A stretch of DNA of 64,000 nt, taken from Candidatus Zixiibacteriota bacterium (GTDB lineage: Bacteria; Zixibacteria; MSB-5A5; GN15; FEB-12). Under the pieces are notes generated by a model. That model had not been told where the DNA came from, ran no database searches, and saw nothing but the letters and a program-made list of their open reading frames with translations. The position numbers and the translations under genes were made by a program. Position 1 is the stretch's first letter; every line of letters begins with the position of its first letter. Location of the stretch: positions 86,263-150,262 of the forward strand of contig JBFMDV010000032.1 of assembly GCA_040753875.1 (NCBI GenBank). Reading direction: 5' to 3'. Of this stretch, positions 53,666 through 63,098 are shown in pieces.

Positions 53666-55618
53666 ATGACCGAGACACTTGTTAAGTCGCAAAACCGCCT
53701 GAAGGATATCAGCCTGATCCTTCGTGATCTGTTGAAGGTCATCAAGGTGGTGGCGATGTACCCGGAAGGGAATCCTCTGCCCCAGTCGCTGCGGCGGTCC
53801 TTTGCGGAGAAGCTGGCGAGTATTATCGAGGAGTCCGGAGAGATTCATCTCCGGATCGACAGAAACTCGCTCACTTGCGGACAAGATGTCGTTTTCACCG
53901 ATGGCTCCAAAGAAGAGAGCCTGGCTGGCCTGTTTTTCGATGTCGGCATAACGAGCATCACGTTCAAAGAGGGGCTTGAGGTCGAAGAGATATATCGATT
54001 CCTCGATACCATCAAACGATACCAAAACGCTCACGACAAATCACTCGATCTGGCAAACCTCCTGTGGGAAGCCAATCTCTCTCGTTTTTCGTTTACGACG
54101 CTGGCCGACGTCGAATTGGCGTCATATGACGGTGATTTTCGCGTACAGGAGATCCTCCGCTCGGCCGGCATGGATGACACCGGTCGCCAGCAGATGGCCG
54201 GCGACAAAGAGGAGGCGTACGACGCAATCTTCCGACTCGAGGATTCCTCGAAAATAGAGTTGCCCGATGACGGTCAGACAGTGATTCGCCGCGGCCCTGG
54301 GACAGCTGACCAGGGCAGCCGCTCGGGCACGCCGTTCCACGCCATTGTCCCCGGCGAACAACCCTGCTCAGTGTTTGATGAAAACGCGGTTGACGAGATC
54401 TCGCTGCGGGTTTCCGAAGCGGCTGAGGCCATGGGGTTCGGCGACCTGCCCGGTGGACAACCGGTCATGCCCGATACGGCGCTGATTCTGAACGATGAGT
54501 TCAAACTGTCCGAGGAGCAGGAGCAACAGATCACCAGCCTGTTGGTGGATGACGCCCAATTCGACATGAACGAATCCACGGTCGAGTTGCTCAAGGAAAT
54601 GCTGCACCAGGAAGTGGAAATGGATGCCTTCTATGAATCAGTGACGATTTGTGAGAAGGTCTATGGTGAATTCGTTCGTGCGGCGCTCCTCACCGAAGGG
54701 GGAAAGATACTCGATTATTTTCAGGCGCTCGCCGAGCGACTGGAAAAAGAAAAGCCGCTGTGGGCGGAACGACTGAAAGACGCGCGGATAACGGCCGGCA
54801 GCCGCGACCGCCTCAAATATCTGGTGGAAGCGCTCAACGGCAACCCGGAGATCAGCGTCCAGGACATGCGAAAATTCCTCGACCATTTTGGCTGGGAGGC
54901 GCTGTCCGCGATCACCGATCTGCTGGGGGATCTCGAACATCAGATGCACCGCCAGGCGTTGTGCGATTTCCTGGCCGTGAAAGGGAAGGATAATCTGCAA
55001 ACCGTCTCCAAGGGGATCTTTGACAAGCGCTGGTACGTGGTTCGCAATTCCATCACTGTCCTCTCGCAGATCGGGGACAAGAGCGCCCTGGCGTATCTGA
55101 AGAAGGCCGCCGCTCACGAGGAACCGCGCGTACGATTGGAACTGGTGAAGGCGCTGCGCGAGACGGCCGACCAGGAGGCGCTCGATATTCTGAAACTGCT
55201 GGTGCGAGACGCCGATGCCGAGGTTCGCCGACAGGCCGTCGAAACGATCGTGGCGCGACGCGGTCAGGCCGCCTTCGAGGTGATCACCGCCATTATCAAC
55301 GATGACAGTTTCCTCACACTGGATCAATCCGAGCAGGAGAATCTTCTGACCGCCTACTCCGTCCTGGGCGGCGAACATGCTATCGAGTACCTTCGAAAAC
55401 TGATCGTTCGGTTCAACTTATTCAGAGACCCGGTGCTGGCGTTCTTCCGGCGCGCCGCCTTCCATGCCCTGAGTCAGAACAAGAGCGATCGCTCCGGCCG
55501 GGTGCTGGCCAAGCTCGGTTCGAGCTGGCGCCCCGAGATCAAGCGGCTGGCGATGGCGGCTGTCAAAAAACGCCGGGAACATGTCTATGGAGGCTCCCAT
55601 GAACATGCACGCGGCTGA
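53666..55618 (+). CDS. HEAT-repeat protein paired with HD-GYP
   Basis: 650 soluble residues. The first 150 are a helical domain (LILRDLLKVIKVVAMYPEGN with HLRIDRNSLTCGQDVVFTDG) seen in front of HD-GYP or HEAT proteins in several phyla. An acidic, Pro-rich linker follows, and the last 250 residues hold HEAT-like repeats (KRWYVVRNSITVLSQIGDKS; PRVRLELVKALRETADQEAL; AEVRRQAVETIVARRGQAAF). No enzyme motif is seen. The stop lies 20 bases inside the HD-GYP gene, so the two are coupled. The domain beginning with LKVIKVVAMYPEGNP also recurs in part in the HD-GYP N-terminus (LLSFFVFYKTARIIDENN), so the proteins may bind each other. Confidence 0.8.
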   Translation: MTETLVKSQNRLKDISLILRDLLKVIKVVAMYPEGNPLPQSLRRSFAEKLASIIEESGEIHLRIDRNSLTCGQDVVFTDGSKEESLAGLFFDVGITSITFKEGLEVEEIYRFLDTIKRYQNAHDKSLDLANLLWEANLSRFSFTTLADVELASYDGDFRVQEILRSAGMDDTGRQQMAGDKEEAYDAIFRLEDSSKIELPDDGQTVIRRGPGTADQGSRSGTPFHAIVPGEQPCSVFDENAVDEISLRVSEAAEAMGFGDLPGGQPVMPDTALILNDEFKLSEEQEQQITSLLVDDAQFDMNESTVELLKEMLHQEVEMDAFYESVTICEKVYGEFVRAALLTEGGKILDYFQALAERLEKEKPLWAERLKDARITAGSRDRLKYLVEALNGNPEISVQDMRKFLDHFGWEALSAITDLLGDLEHQMHRQALCDFLAVKGKDNLQTVSKGIFDKRWYVVRNSITVLSQIGDKSALAYLKKAAAHEEPRVRLELVKALRETADQEALDILKLLVRDADAEVRRQAVETIVARRGQAAFEVITAIINDDSFLTLDQSEQENLLTAYSVLGGEHAIEYLRKLIVRFNLFRDPVLAFFRRAAFHALSQNKSDRSGRVLAKLGSSWRPEIKRLAMAAVKKRREHVYGGSHEHARG

Positions 55619-57044
55619 GGCGCTTGGCCGGGCGCTGGCAGGCAAGACCGAGGAGAAACTGCTCCTCTCATTCTTCGTCTTCTATAAGACAGCCCGGATA
55701 ATCGATGAAAACAACGCCGTCTATGCAAACCAGAGCCGGACCTTTTTCGAGAACCTGATGGCCGAGCGGGAGCAGTCCGGCGATGTAACGATCAAGAGCG
55801 TCGATGGTCACTATTTTGTCAGTGAGCGCATGGTTCGATTCGCCGCCGCAGCCCAGTCCGGCGCCGACAGCGTGATTGCCGAATGGAAGTCGCTTGGCAT
55901 TGGCGGCGTGACCTTCCGTGCGACCGCCACGATCGAGGAAATCCGGGCGTTCGTGAAGTTCATGGCGGGCGTCAAACCCAACAGCACCAATATCAAGGGA
56001 TTGTCGGCGGAACTGGCTTCGCGCCGATGGCACGGCACCAGTCTGTTGTCACTCAAGGAGATCGACGCCGACCGCCCGGCGGCGACTGAGGAATTGCGCC
56101 GACAGTTTCGAACCGCCGCCAGAAGCACATTCTTCCAGTCGATGAACGTGGTGGAGGAGGCGATCGTCAACACCCTCCACGAGAAAGACGTCAATATCGC
56201 CAAGACCAAACGGGTGGTGCATTCGCTCATCGACCATATCATGCGCGATGAATCCTCGATGATCGAACTGGCCTCAATCAAGAGCTATGATGATTACACC
56301 TACGCGCATTCCACCAACGTCTGCGTCTATGCGTTGACGCTCGGCGTGCGGTTGGGACTCGACCGGCCCAGACTCTCACAACTGGGTTTCACGGCGCTGT
56401 TTCACGATATCGGCAAGGTCAAACTGCCAACCGATCTGATCCGCAAGCCGGATGCCTATGATGAGAACGACTGGATCCAGATGCAGCGTCATCCGCTCCT
56501 GGGCGCCAAGACTATCTTCCGCAACATGAAGCTCGACATCCACACCGCCAGGGCAGCCCGGGGAGCGTTCGAGCACCATATCAATAGTGATTTCACCGGG
56601 TACCCGACGTTGCACTACCACAAGCGAACGCCGAATCTGTTCTCGCGCATCATTTCAGTCGTCGACACCTTTGACGCTCTCACCTCCGGGCGCGTCTATC
56701 TGAAGAAGGCGATTGGCCCCGACGAGGTGCTTAAGAAGATGCGGTATCAGATGGCGATCAAGTTCGACAAGTTCCTGCTTGAGATTTTCAACGATATCAT
56801 CGGCATCTATCCGGCCGGCTCGCTGGTACTCCTGACCAGCGAGGAGATTGCTCTCATTCTCACCAACAATGACAAAGACAAGGCGCGGCCATACGTCAAG
56901 ATCGTCGGCACCAAGACAGGGCTCCTGGAAGACCCTCTCTGGGTGGACCTCTCTCTTCCGGAGCACGCTCACAGGAAAATAGTCCGTCTCATCGACCCCA
57001 CCCGCTACGGGCTCGATATCAAATCGTTTGTCCTGAAGGATTGA
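55599..57044 (+). CDS. HD-GYP domain protein (c-di-GMP phosphodiesterase family)
   Basis: 481 residues from the ATG at 55599, with GGAGG 5 bases upstream; ATGs at 55581 and 55587 are other options. The N-terminal 200 residues are a sensor or adaptor region. The HD-GYP part has YAHSTNVCVYALTLGVRLGL, LFHDIGKVKLP with the HD pair, MQRHPLLGAK, FEHHINSDFTGYP (HH and a GYP), and VVDTFDALTSGRVYLK. All metal residues are present, so hydrolysis of c-di-GMP or a related nucleotide is plausible. It is translationally coupled to the HEAT protein. Confidence 0.93.
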   Translation: MNMHAAEALGRALAGKTEEKLLLSFFVFYKTARIIDENNAVYANQSRTFFENLMAEREQSGDVTIKSVDGHYFVSERMVRFAAAAQSGADSVIAEWKSLGIGGVTFRATATIEEIRAFVKFMAGVKPNSTNIKGLSAELASRRWHGTSLLSLKEIDADRPAATEELRRQFRTAARSTFFQSMNVVEEAIVNTLHEKDVNIAKTKRVVHSLIDHIMRDESSMIELASIKSYDDYTYAHSTNVCVYALTLGVRLGLDRPRLSQLGFTALFHDIGKVKLPTDLIRKPDAYDENDWIQMQRHPLLGAKTIFRNMKLDIHTARAARGAFEHHINSDFTGYPTLHYHKRTPNLFSRIISVVDTFDALTSGRVYLKKAIGPDEVLKKMRYQMAIKFDKFLLEIFNDIIGIYPAGSLVLLTSEEIALILTNNDKDKARPYVKIVGTKTGLLEDPLWVDLSLPEHAHRKIVRLIDPTRYGLDIKSFVLKD

Positions 57045-57049
57045 TCCGC

Positions 57050-57092
57050 AAAACGAAAAGCGGCCCCTGCCGCCATCGCGACAGAGGCCGCT
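57050..57092 (-). terminator. Terminator hairpin for the pilus-type operon
   Basis: AGCGGCC (57059-57065) pairs with GGCCGCT (57086-57092) over a 20-base loop, and on the minus strand a T-rich run follows. It lies 29 bases after the PilX-like stop. Confidence 0.5.
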
Positions 57093-57120
57093 CACATCTC
57101 CCGGATATCGGGTCAGCCCG

Positions 57121-59187
57121 TTATTCGGAGTACCAGGCCGACTGGTCCATCGCCACCTTGCTGTCGTCCTTGATCTTCAGGAATGTCTTGAGACGCTGGT
57201 CGTAGTTCAGCTTCAGACTGTTCGGCACGAGCACACCAACGTCGGCAGCCACCATGGCGCCGTTGACGATCATCTTGCCGCCGTTCTTGCTGGTTGACCG
57301 CGTGAGAGCAAAGATCGAGTTGTTCGTATACATCTGGCCGTCGATCTTGAAATCAGAGCCGGCAGGCCGGGCCGCCTCATCAGCTATCCAGAGATTCTTC
57401 AGGTTCTGGGCTGAAATCCAGTTGTTAGTCGATGACAAAGCCACAGTCTTGGCGTTGGTCAGTTGTGCGTCGCCAGGATCGAGCTTGGTCAAGAGCGTCA
57501 GGTCATAGGAGCTGGCATGTTCTTTCCCCTGCCAACTGTTGGAAGCCGGATCCCAGTAGGTCCCGGTTCCCCCCTTTGGCTTGTTATAGATATACACTGG
57601 ATCGCCGCTGTTCATGGTATAGTATCGGGGTACGTACGACGGATCGTAGGTCGCGTTCGGTACCAGAGCACCGTTCTTGTCCGGCAGAAATTGCTGGGTT
57701 TTGGTCCATTCGCCGCGGTTGAACAGAGTCATCTCAGACATGGTGAACGAGAACTTTTCTCCGCCGGAGAGATTCCCCGGATCGATGCTGGTTGAACTGT
57801 TGATATTTCCTCCGGAGGGAGTCAGGTAATCCCCTACCAGGACGTTCTTGCCGGCCGCGAGAGACAGGGCGTTCTGAGTACCGTCATCAGCCATTCCGAA
57901 TGTTCTGGTTCCGTTCTTGGTGCCATCAGCATAGGTGACGTCACCAGTCATGTACACGTTTCCTCGGGCGAAGATCTGACCGGTCCCTTTCACGACGCCT
58001 TGAATGATAACATCGCCGTTTACGGCAATATCACCGCTTATCTCTATCGGGTTGGCGGTTGTGCCTACCAATATGAGATTGCCGTCGTAGCTCTGATTGA
58101 TGCCGGTCTGGTTCCCTGCACCCGGCAGCGCACCGGCGCCATAGGTCGACCCCTGCGGCACGCTGTAGATAACACCCCCCGAAATGCTGCCGGATGAATT
58201 GAGCGCCACGTCGGCATATTCGGCGTCATCGACCACCTTGTTGCCGTTGTCATCTGGAAACGGCGGTGGGAACTGATCCGGCAGTTTGCCGTCGGTCATA
58301 TCCGCGTCGGTCGATGGATAGTTCATGTACAGGTTGCCGTATTGCGGGAGCGGCGTGCCGGTCGTGTTGGTCAGGCTGACCGTGTTCATCGGCTCCTGAA
58401 TGGTGCCGTCGGTCGAACTGATGGCATAGCCGTTCAGCCCCTGGCCGGTAGGGGAGAGATTGGTGATTGGATTCCCCGCCTTGTCCGTGACAATCCCGCG
58501 AGTATAGACAGTGCCCGCCACGTACGATTGCGCTGATGTGGTCCGCAACAACATCGATTCCAGAGAAGCCACTTTGACTCGGTCGAAGGTCCCCTGCTTG
58601 GCCGGGTCACCGTTATAGGTGCGGTCGACATTATCGATGGTAGCGTGGCACATGATGCAGTTCACGTTTTTCGCAAGGATGGCAAAATCGAAGCCGCGAA
58701 ACGCCTCACCCTCCACGCGGTAAACGGCCGTGATGGTCTGGGATGCATCCTGGTCCCCCTTGCCGACCGAACTGACGGTCAGCACCGTGCTGCCGGCTTG
58801 GTCCTGACGCTGCACCAGGACAGACTCTATGACCTGTCCACCCGCCAGATTCTGGTTCTTGCCCAATGTCAATGTGCCGTTGTTGACCAGGCCGATCTTG
58901 TCCAGGAATCCAGTGTAGGCGGCCCGGTTGCCGACTTCTCCCGGGACCTTCAACGGATTGGTCGATGAGGAGTTGACGTAATCGGCCCACAATGTCGATC
59001 GGGCGAGCGCCTGCCCGGCTTCAGCCGAATAGAAGGCCTGAGCGGCGTTCTTGACGTTGCCGGATAGCGTCACATCATCAACTGAGGTCGAGATCATCTG
59101 CGTGCCGATGAGGGTCATCATCAGCAGAATAAGCAGCACGACCAGAATGGTACTCCCGGACTCTTTTGAAAGCATATGCCAACTCAT
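57121..59187 (-). CDS. PilX-like pilus assembly protein with a CxxCH heme motif
   Basis: 688 residues. The start is a type IV pilus PilX_N domain (GSTILVVLLILLMMTLIGTQ then SAEAGQALARSTLWA), anchored by one helix and exposed outside. Near residue 175 is VNCIMCHATIDN, the c-type heme site (Cys177, Cys180, His181), in a segment I think is conserved among such proteins. The rest is a beta-rich Gly/Asn/Thr-rich domain with short repeats, like secreted beta-helices. GGAGG lies before the ATG. It is the third gene of a pilin run, following two prepilins, as in PilV-PilW-PilX operons. Whether heme is really bound cannot be told here. Confidence 0.8.
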   Translation of the reverse strand: MSWHMLSKESGSTILVVLLILLMMTLIGTQMISTSVDDVTLSGNVKNAAQAFYSAEAGQALARSTLWADYVNSSSTNPLKVPGEVGNRAAYTGFLDKIGLVNNGTLTLGKNQNLAGGQVIESVLVQRQDQAGSTVLTVSSVGKGDQDASQTITAVYRVEGEAFRGFDFAILAKNVNCIMCHATIDNVDRTYNGDPAKQGTFDRVKVASLESMLLRTTSAQSYVAGTVYTRGIVTDKAGNPITNLSPTGQGLNGYAISSTDGTIQEPMNTVSLTNTTGTPLPQYGNLYMNYPSTDADMTDGKLPDQFPPPFPDDNGNKVVDDAEYADVALNSSGSISGGVIYSVPQGSTYGAGALPGAGNQTGINQSYDGNLILVGTTANPIEISGDIAVNGDVIIQGVVKGTGQIFARGNVYMTGDVTYADGTKNGTRTFGMADDGTQNALSLAAGKNVLVGDYLTPSGGNINSSTSIDPGNLSGGEKFSFTMSEMTLFNRGEWTKTQQFLPDKNGALVPNATYDPSYVPRYYTMNSGDPVYIYNKPKGGTGTYWDPASNSWQGKEHASSYDLTLLTKLDPGDAQLTNAKTVALSSTNNWISAQNLKNLWIADEAARPAGSDFKIDGQMYTNNSIFALTRSTSKNGGKMIVNGAMVAADVGVLVPNSLKLNYDQRLKTFLKIKDDSKVAMDQSAWYSE

Positions 59188-59204
59188 GGCAGACCTCCAC
59201 TGGA

Positions 59205-60041
59205 CTAAAATCGATTGTTTCGCAGCACGACCTGTGTCGAAAGGGACCGGCGCCGCCGCCCCTCGTGGCCGACCCGGGTGGCCTCGAAATCGGAATCCTC
59301 CGTCAACGCGTCCACCGTAATATGCGCGACATACACGGTGTCTGACGGACCCACCGCCTGAACCGTGTCGCGACTCGAGAGCATATATTGAAGCTGCAGA
59401 TCGTAGATGTTGTCGGCAAAAATCTGCGGCACGCCGCCGTTGTCCGAACGCATCAGGCGCGGGTGGGTCGTATCCGAGTTATCTATGAAGTACCGCACTT
59501 GCTGCATCCTGATGACCTTGTCGCCCGGTACCGGGTCGAACAGCAGATCCTGGCCTTGATGATATACCTCTTCCCAGCCGCTGCCGTTGTTGGTCGAGAC
59601 TTTGGTCACCGTGAACCACTCCCCCTGTTTCTGTGATTCGTGCCAAAAATAGACCAAATCACCCGCCTGGTATGCACTCAAGTTTGTCCCCGTGGCCACA
59701 TGGATCGGATTCGCCTGCGCCTTCTGTGTGTGCTCACCGATATCGATCGATCCGCCAAACGACGCGAAACGTACCTCGAGCGTGTCAGGATTAGCGTCGA
59801 TGGAAACTATCGGCCCGATAGCCCTGGGGATATTGGCGCCGGCGTTGCGAAGATTATGAATGATCTCATCCACGCTGGCCCGGACACTCTGCTGCATATC
59901 GGAGATGTTCTCCTGGACCAGCATGTGGTTATGCTGGGAGGCATAAAACTCGAACGCCGCCACCGATACCAACGCACCCAGCCCGAGCGCGATGATAAGC
60001 TCGACAAGGGTCAGGCCGTGTTGATTGTGAATTCTGCTCAT
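59205..60041 (-). CDS. PilW-like type IV prepilin
   Basis: 278 residues from the ATG at 60041 (GGGGA upstream); a start at 60059 overlaps the previous stop as ATGA and is also credible. The prepilin signal is HG before LTLVELIIALGLGALVSV, with the Glu at position 5 of the mature part, then helix and beta-rich body (SVRASVDEIIHNLRNAGANI; RYFIDNSDTTHPRLMRSD). Prepilin peptidase PilD would cut after Gly. It sits between a PilV-like and the PilX-like gene, so it is a minor pilin of a type IV pilus or a secretion pseudopilus. Confidence 0.9.
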   Translation of the reverse strand: MSRIHNQHGLTLVELIIALGLGALVSVAAFEFYASQHNHMLVQENISDMQQSVRASVDEIIHNLRNAGANIPRAIGPIVSIDANPDTLEVRFASFGGSIDIGEHTQKAQANPIHVATGTNLSAYQAGDLVYFWHESQKQGEWFTVTKVSTNNGSGWEEVYHQGQDLLFDPVPGDKVIRMQQVRYFIDNSDTTHPRLMRSDNGGVPQIFADNIYDLQLQYMLSSRDTVQAVGPSDTVYVAHITVDALTEDSDFEATRVGHEGRRRRSLSTQVVLRNNRF

Positions 60042-60055
60042 GCACTTCCCCACGA

Positions 60056-60445
60056 TCATATCACCGGTTTGTAGGTGGAAAGATTGACCGTCCGAAACTG
60101 CGCCTGACGGTCGATCCACTGAACGACCACGTCGATCTTCACCAGCCCGGGCGGAATCGAGGCGTTGGTGCTGTTGTCTTCGACCGTACGGTAAATGTCG
60201 TACATGCCGCTCACCGAGTCGGTGATGGAGACAAAGGGCATCGAACCGTAACTGGGCATCTCCACGAGCGATTCAATCTCCTGCTGAGCCAGGGCATTGG
60301 CGGTGGTGTTGTCGTTGGAGAACGTGTTGCCGTAGGTGGACATGGTTATCAGGAGCGCCAGTCCCAATATCCCCAGCGCCAGGATGATCATGGCGATCAT
60401 GACTTCCAGAAGCGTAAACCCGTGATTGAGCCTGAGTCGAATCAT
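60056..60445 (-). CDS. PilV-like type IV prepilin
   Basis: 129 residues from the ATG at 60445, 5 bases after GGAGG (an ATG three bases earlier is too near). The prepilin motif is NHG before FTLLEVMIAMIILALGILGL, with the mature Glu5, followed by a PilV-type body (NALAQQEIESLVEMPSYG; VKIDVVVQWIDR). It is the first gene of the three-gene run, so it probably primes assembly of the minor-pilin complex with the PilW- and PilX-like proteins. Confidence 0.92.
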   Translation of the reverse strand: MIRLRLNHGFTLLEVMIAMIILALGILGLALLITMSTYGNTFSNDNTTANALAQQEIESLVEMPSYGSMPFVSITDSVSGMYDIYRTVEDNSTNASIPPGLVKIDVVVQWIDRQAQFRTVNLSTYKPVI

Positions 60446-61310
60446 CATAACCTCCGTAGTGATCGGCGGCTTCCGGACGCGAACAACGTATGCCGCGCCG
60501 CTCTTCATGCATATCAGTTGCCAGGACGGTAAGAAAAATACTCCAATATCGACCGCCGATTGCCTCGCTGCGGCGCAACGAGATGAAACCGGTTCGCAAT
60601 GCCGATCACGAATCCTCTCGGCGACAACTATAGTCCATTATATCGGCAGTTGTGGGAGTTTGTCTATAGCTGCGGTGGTGGCACCATTATGATATCCAAG
60701 GAGTTGAGTCGAATCAGAAATCTGGCGCGTCATGCCCGATTGTTCAAAAACAGGACGATGTGGATAGCTTGTAGCCAGTTTACGCATCCTGTCGGCGGCC
60801 GCAGGATTCCGTGAAATCTGCATGAACCAACTCCCCGCTTGCGTTTATACATAATATAGTCACAACACCCGTCCCTAAGCCCTGCTGTATCGATATGAAA
60901 GGAATGCGCACCACGATGAAAAGGTTGACCGGTCAGGACACGTACTTCACTATAACCGGTTGATCGACAGATGGTTGCGTTCTCGCGGGCGTTGTCTGCG
61001 TGTCGATCAGATATCGATCCAGGCTTGTACAGCAAGGAGAAAAATATGTTGACATTGAATCAGGTGAGGCCATATTTACCGCTCAAATTTGTGGGTGTAT
61101 CGGCTCACGAGTTTATTGTGGTGAAGCGAAGCTGCGTTTGGAAGGAAGACGTCGCGACGCGTATCGTCCGACCGAGGCGGGAACGAGACAGAAAACGATA
61201 ACGAACCAAACGGGATGTGCGCGGTTGGGAGTCGTCTGCGCGTATCCTTTTTTTTCGTCATAAGAGCAACTAAACCTTTGATTCAAACCCAATTGGAAAG
61301 GGAAACACAC
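60446..61310. other. 865-base region with no firm gene
   Basis: Divergent between the pilin run and the lipoprotein operon. No RNA gene or known riboswitch was recognised. A 51-residue frame at 61046-61201 has a good AAGGAGA in front of its ATG but no recognisable content, so it is listed as only a possibility. A -10-like TAATAT occurs near 60855, without a matching -35. Confidence 0.5.
61046..61201 (+). CDS. Possible small protein of 51 residues
   Basis: ATG at 61046 with AAGGAGA a few bases before it; the product is basic (ends RPRRERDRKR) and has no recognised motif. It lies in an otherwise empty region 110 bases before the lipoprotein gene. The only support is the ribosome binding site, so this may be chance. 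Confidence 0.25.
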   Translation: MLTLNQVRPYLPLKFVGVSAHEFIVVKRSCVWKEDVATRIVRPRRERDRKR

Positions 61311-61913
61311 ATGTTCAAACGTATTTCGCTGGCTGTGGTGGCCTTGATGCTGCTGGCGCTGTTCGCCGGTTGCAGCAAGCCTCCGGAAGCGGAAATGCAG
61401 GCGGCCCAGTCGGCGCTCGACGCCGCCAGAACGGCTGAAGCGGAGCAGTATGCCCCGGCCTCCTACCGGACCGCTATGGACTCATTAAATGCAGCAGCTG
61501 CCGAGAAGACAACACAGGACGGCAAGTTCGCGTTGTTCCGCAGCTACGGCAAGTCCAAGGAAATGTATGTTCGCGCTCAGGCTCTCTCCGAGAAGGCGAC
61601 GGCTGATGCCAACACCGAAAAGGAAAGAGTAAAACAGGAAGTCATGGGGATGATGGCCGGCGTGAAGGCCGCTATCGACTCCGCCACCATGGCTCTCGAT
61701 AAGGCTCCCAAGGGTAAAGACACCAAAGCCGAGCTGGAACTGATCAAGAACGACTTGGCCAGCCTTACCCCGGCGTACGCGGATGCTGAAGCCGATTTCA
61801 ACAACGGCAAGTACCTCTCCGCCAAGAGCAAGTTTGAATCCGTCATGCAGAAGGCCAAGAGTATCTCCGATGAGATCGCGGCCGCGGTCGCCAGGAAAAA
61901 GGGCGGCAAGTAA
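61311..61913 (+). CDS. DUF4398-like helical lipoprotein
   Basis: 200 residues with a lipoprotein signal (VALMLLALFAGCSKPP; lipobox Cys21), then an Ala/Lys/Glu-rich helical body resembling DUF4398-type periplasmic proteins (SALDAARTAEAEQYAPASYR; FRSYGKSKEMYVRAQALSEK; DAEADFNNGKYLSAKSKFES). It would be bound to a membrane facing the periplasm. It starts a run with two L,D-transpeptidase genes, the first of which carries the same helical domain. A role in organising peptidoglycan or the outer membrane is inferred. Confidence 0.85.
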   Translation: MFKRISLAVVALMLLALFAGCSKPPEAEMQAAQSALDAARTAEAEQYAPASYRTAMDSLNAAAAEKTTQDGKFALFRSYGKSKEMYVRAQALSEKATADANTEKERVKQEVMGMMAGVKAAIDSATMALDKAPKGKDTKAELELIKNDLASLTPAYADAEADFNNGKYLSAKSKFESVMQKAKSISDEIAAAVARKKGGK

Positions 61914-61919
61914 CCGCTG

Positions 61920-63098
61920 ATGATTGGCAACCGGATGTTTCCGCGGGGGGCCGCCGTCAAAGGCGGCCCTTCCGCCAACTACCGTATTCGAACCGCACGC
62001 AGATTGTCGCGTCACAGACTCCGTACATTTATCATCATCGCCGTGGTCATCTTTGCCGGCGCCGGCGTAACCTTTCTGTTTCTCAATCCCCCCATGCCCC
62101 CTACGGTCCTGTTGGATAACGCCAAAATGGCTCTCAAGGGTGCCGTCAGTCGGAATGCACCACGGTATTCCGAGGCCACCTTCCGTACCGCCGAACGACT
62201 GATGAAAGAGGGCTGGATGGAGATGGCGCGGCAGAACGGCCGACTCGCCCCGTTCCGCGATTACCGCGCGGCCGATTCATTGCTCCAGACCGCCTACAAG
62301 GCAGCCATGGACGCGGCAGCGCAATCGGTCACTTATGTGGGCAACCTGCAGACGCTCACGCTGGCCGAGCGAAACGACCTCTACGATGAACTTCGCTCGT
62401 GGGAGGAAGCTCTCAATGGCAATCTCAATGTCCTGCAGGTAAAACGCTATTGGTATTCGGCCGAACTGGCGCTTCACACCAGCGACCGGCTGACCAGGGC
62501 CGGCGAATACGAGGAAGCCCGTGACCAGCTCGGACTGGGACGGACCTGGTTGAAAAAACTGAGTGATGCTGTCACCACCGCCGACAATGACCACGCCACA
62601 TACATAAAGATATGGCGCCGCTGGGTGGCCGAGACGATAGAACAGTCGCGCGCCGCCGGTTCATATGCCATCATTGTCGATAAGTCGGTGCACAAAACCT
62701 ATCTGATCAAGTCGGGGAATCTGTTCAAAACGTATAATTGTGAATTGGGCTATGGTTCCGCCCGACAGAAGATGTTTTCTGGCGACGGTGCCACGCCGGA
62801 GGGAAAATACCAGGTGACTCTGGCCCGTCACCGCGGCAGCCGCTACTATAAGGCGCTGATGATCAATTATCCGAACGAATCGGACCAGGCGCGGTTTAGA
62901 GAGAATAAGGCCAGAGGTGTCATCTCGCACCGGGCCCGGATCGGCGGCTTGATCGAAATTCACGGTGAAGGCGGACGCGGCAAAGACTGGACCGAAGGGT
63001 GTGTTGCCCTCACCAATAAAGAGATGGACAGTATCATGCAGTACGTAACCACCGGCACACCGGTGACGATTGTCCGTCGATTGGATATGTGGCCATGA
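61920..63098 (+). CDS. Membrane-anchored L,D-transpeptidase (YkuD) with helical stalk
   Basis: 392 residues: a basic N-terminus, one helix (TFIIIAVVIFAGAGVTFLFL), a helical domain near residues 65-200 like the previous lipoprotein (NAPRYSEATFRTAERL, GRLAPFRDYRAADSLL), then a YkuD domain with IEIHGEG and the catalytic Cys in DWTEGCVAL. Such enzymes make 3-3 cross-links or attach proteins to peptidoglycan in the periplasm. A GC-rich hairpin (61948-61955 with 61962-61969) lies inside the first codons. It starts 6 bases after the lipoprotein stop and overlaps the next gene. Confidence 0.9.
   Translation: MIGNRMFPRGAAVKGGPSANYRIRTARRLSRHRLRTFIIIAVVIFAGAGVTFLFLNPPMPPTVLLDNAKMALKGAVSRNAPRYSEATFRTAERLMKEGWMEMARQNGRLAPFRDYRAADSLLQTAYKAAMDAAAQSVTYVGNLQTLTLAERNDLYDELRSWEEALNGNLNVLQVKRYWYSAELALHTSDRLTRAGEYEEARDQLGLGRTWLKKLSDAVTTADNDHATYIKIWRRWVAETIEQSRAAGSYAIIVDKSVHKTYLIKSGNLFKTYNCELGYGSARQKMFSGDGATPEGKYQVTLARHRGSRYYKALMINYPNESDQARFRENKARGVISHRARIGGLIEIHGEGGRGKDWTEGCVALTNKEMDSIMQYVTTGTPVTIVRRLDMWP
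61948..61969 (+). promoter_or_regulatory. GC-rich hairpin at the start of the L,D-transpeptidase gene
   Basis: GGGCCGCC (61948-61955) and GGCGGCCC (61962-61969) with loop GTCAAA. The position, 28 bases into the gene, could lower translation or partly stop transcription. No T run follows. Confidence 0.4.
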
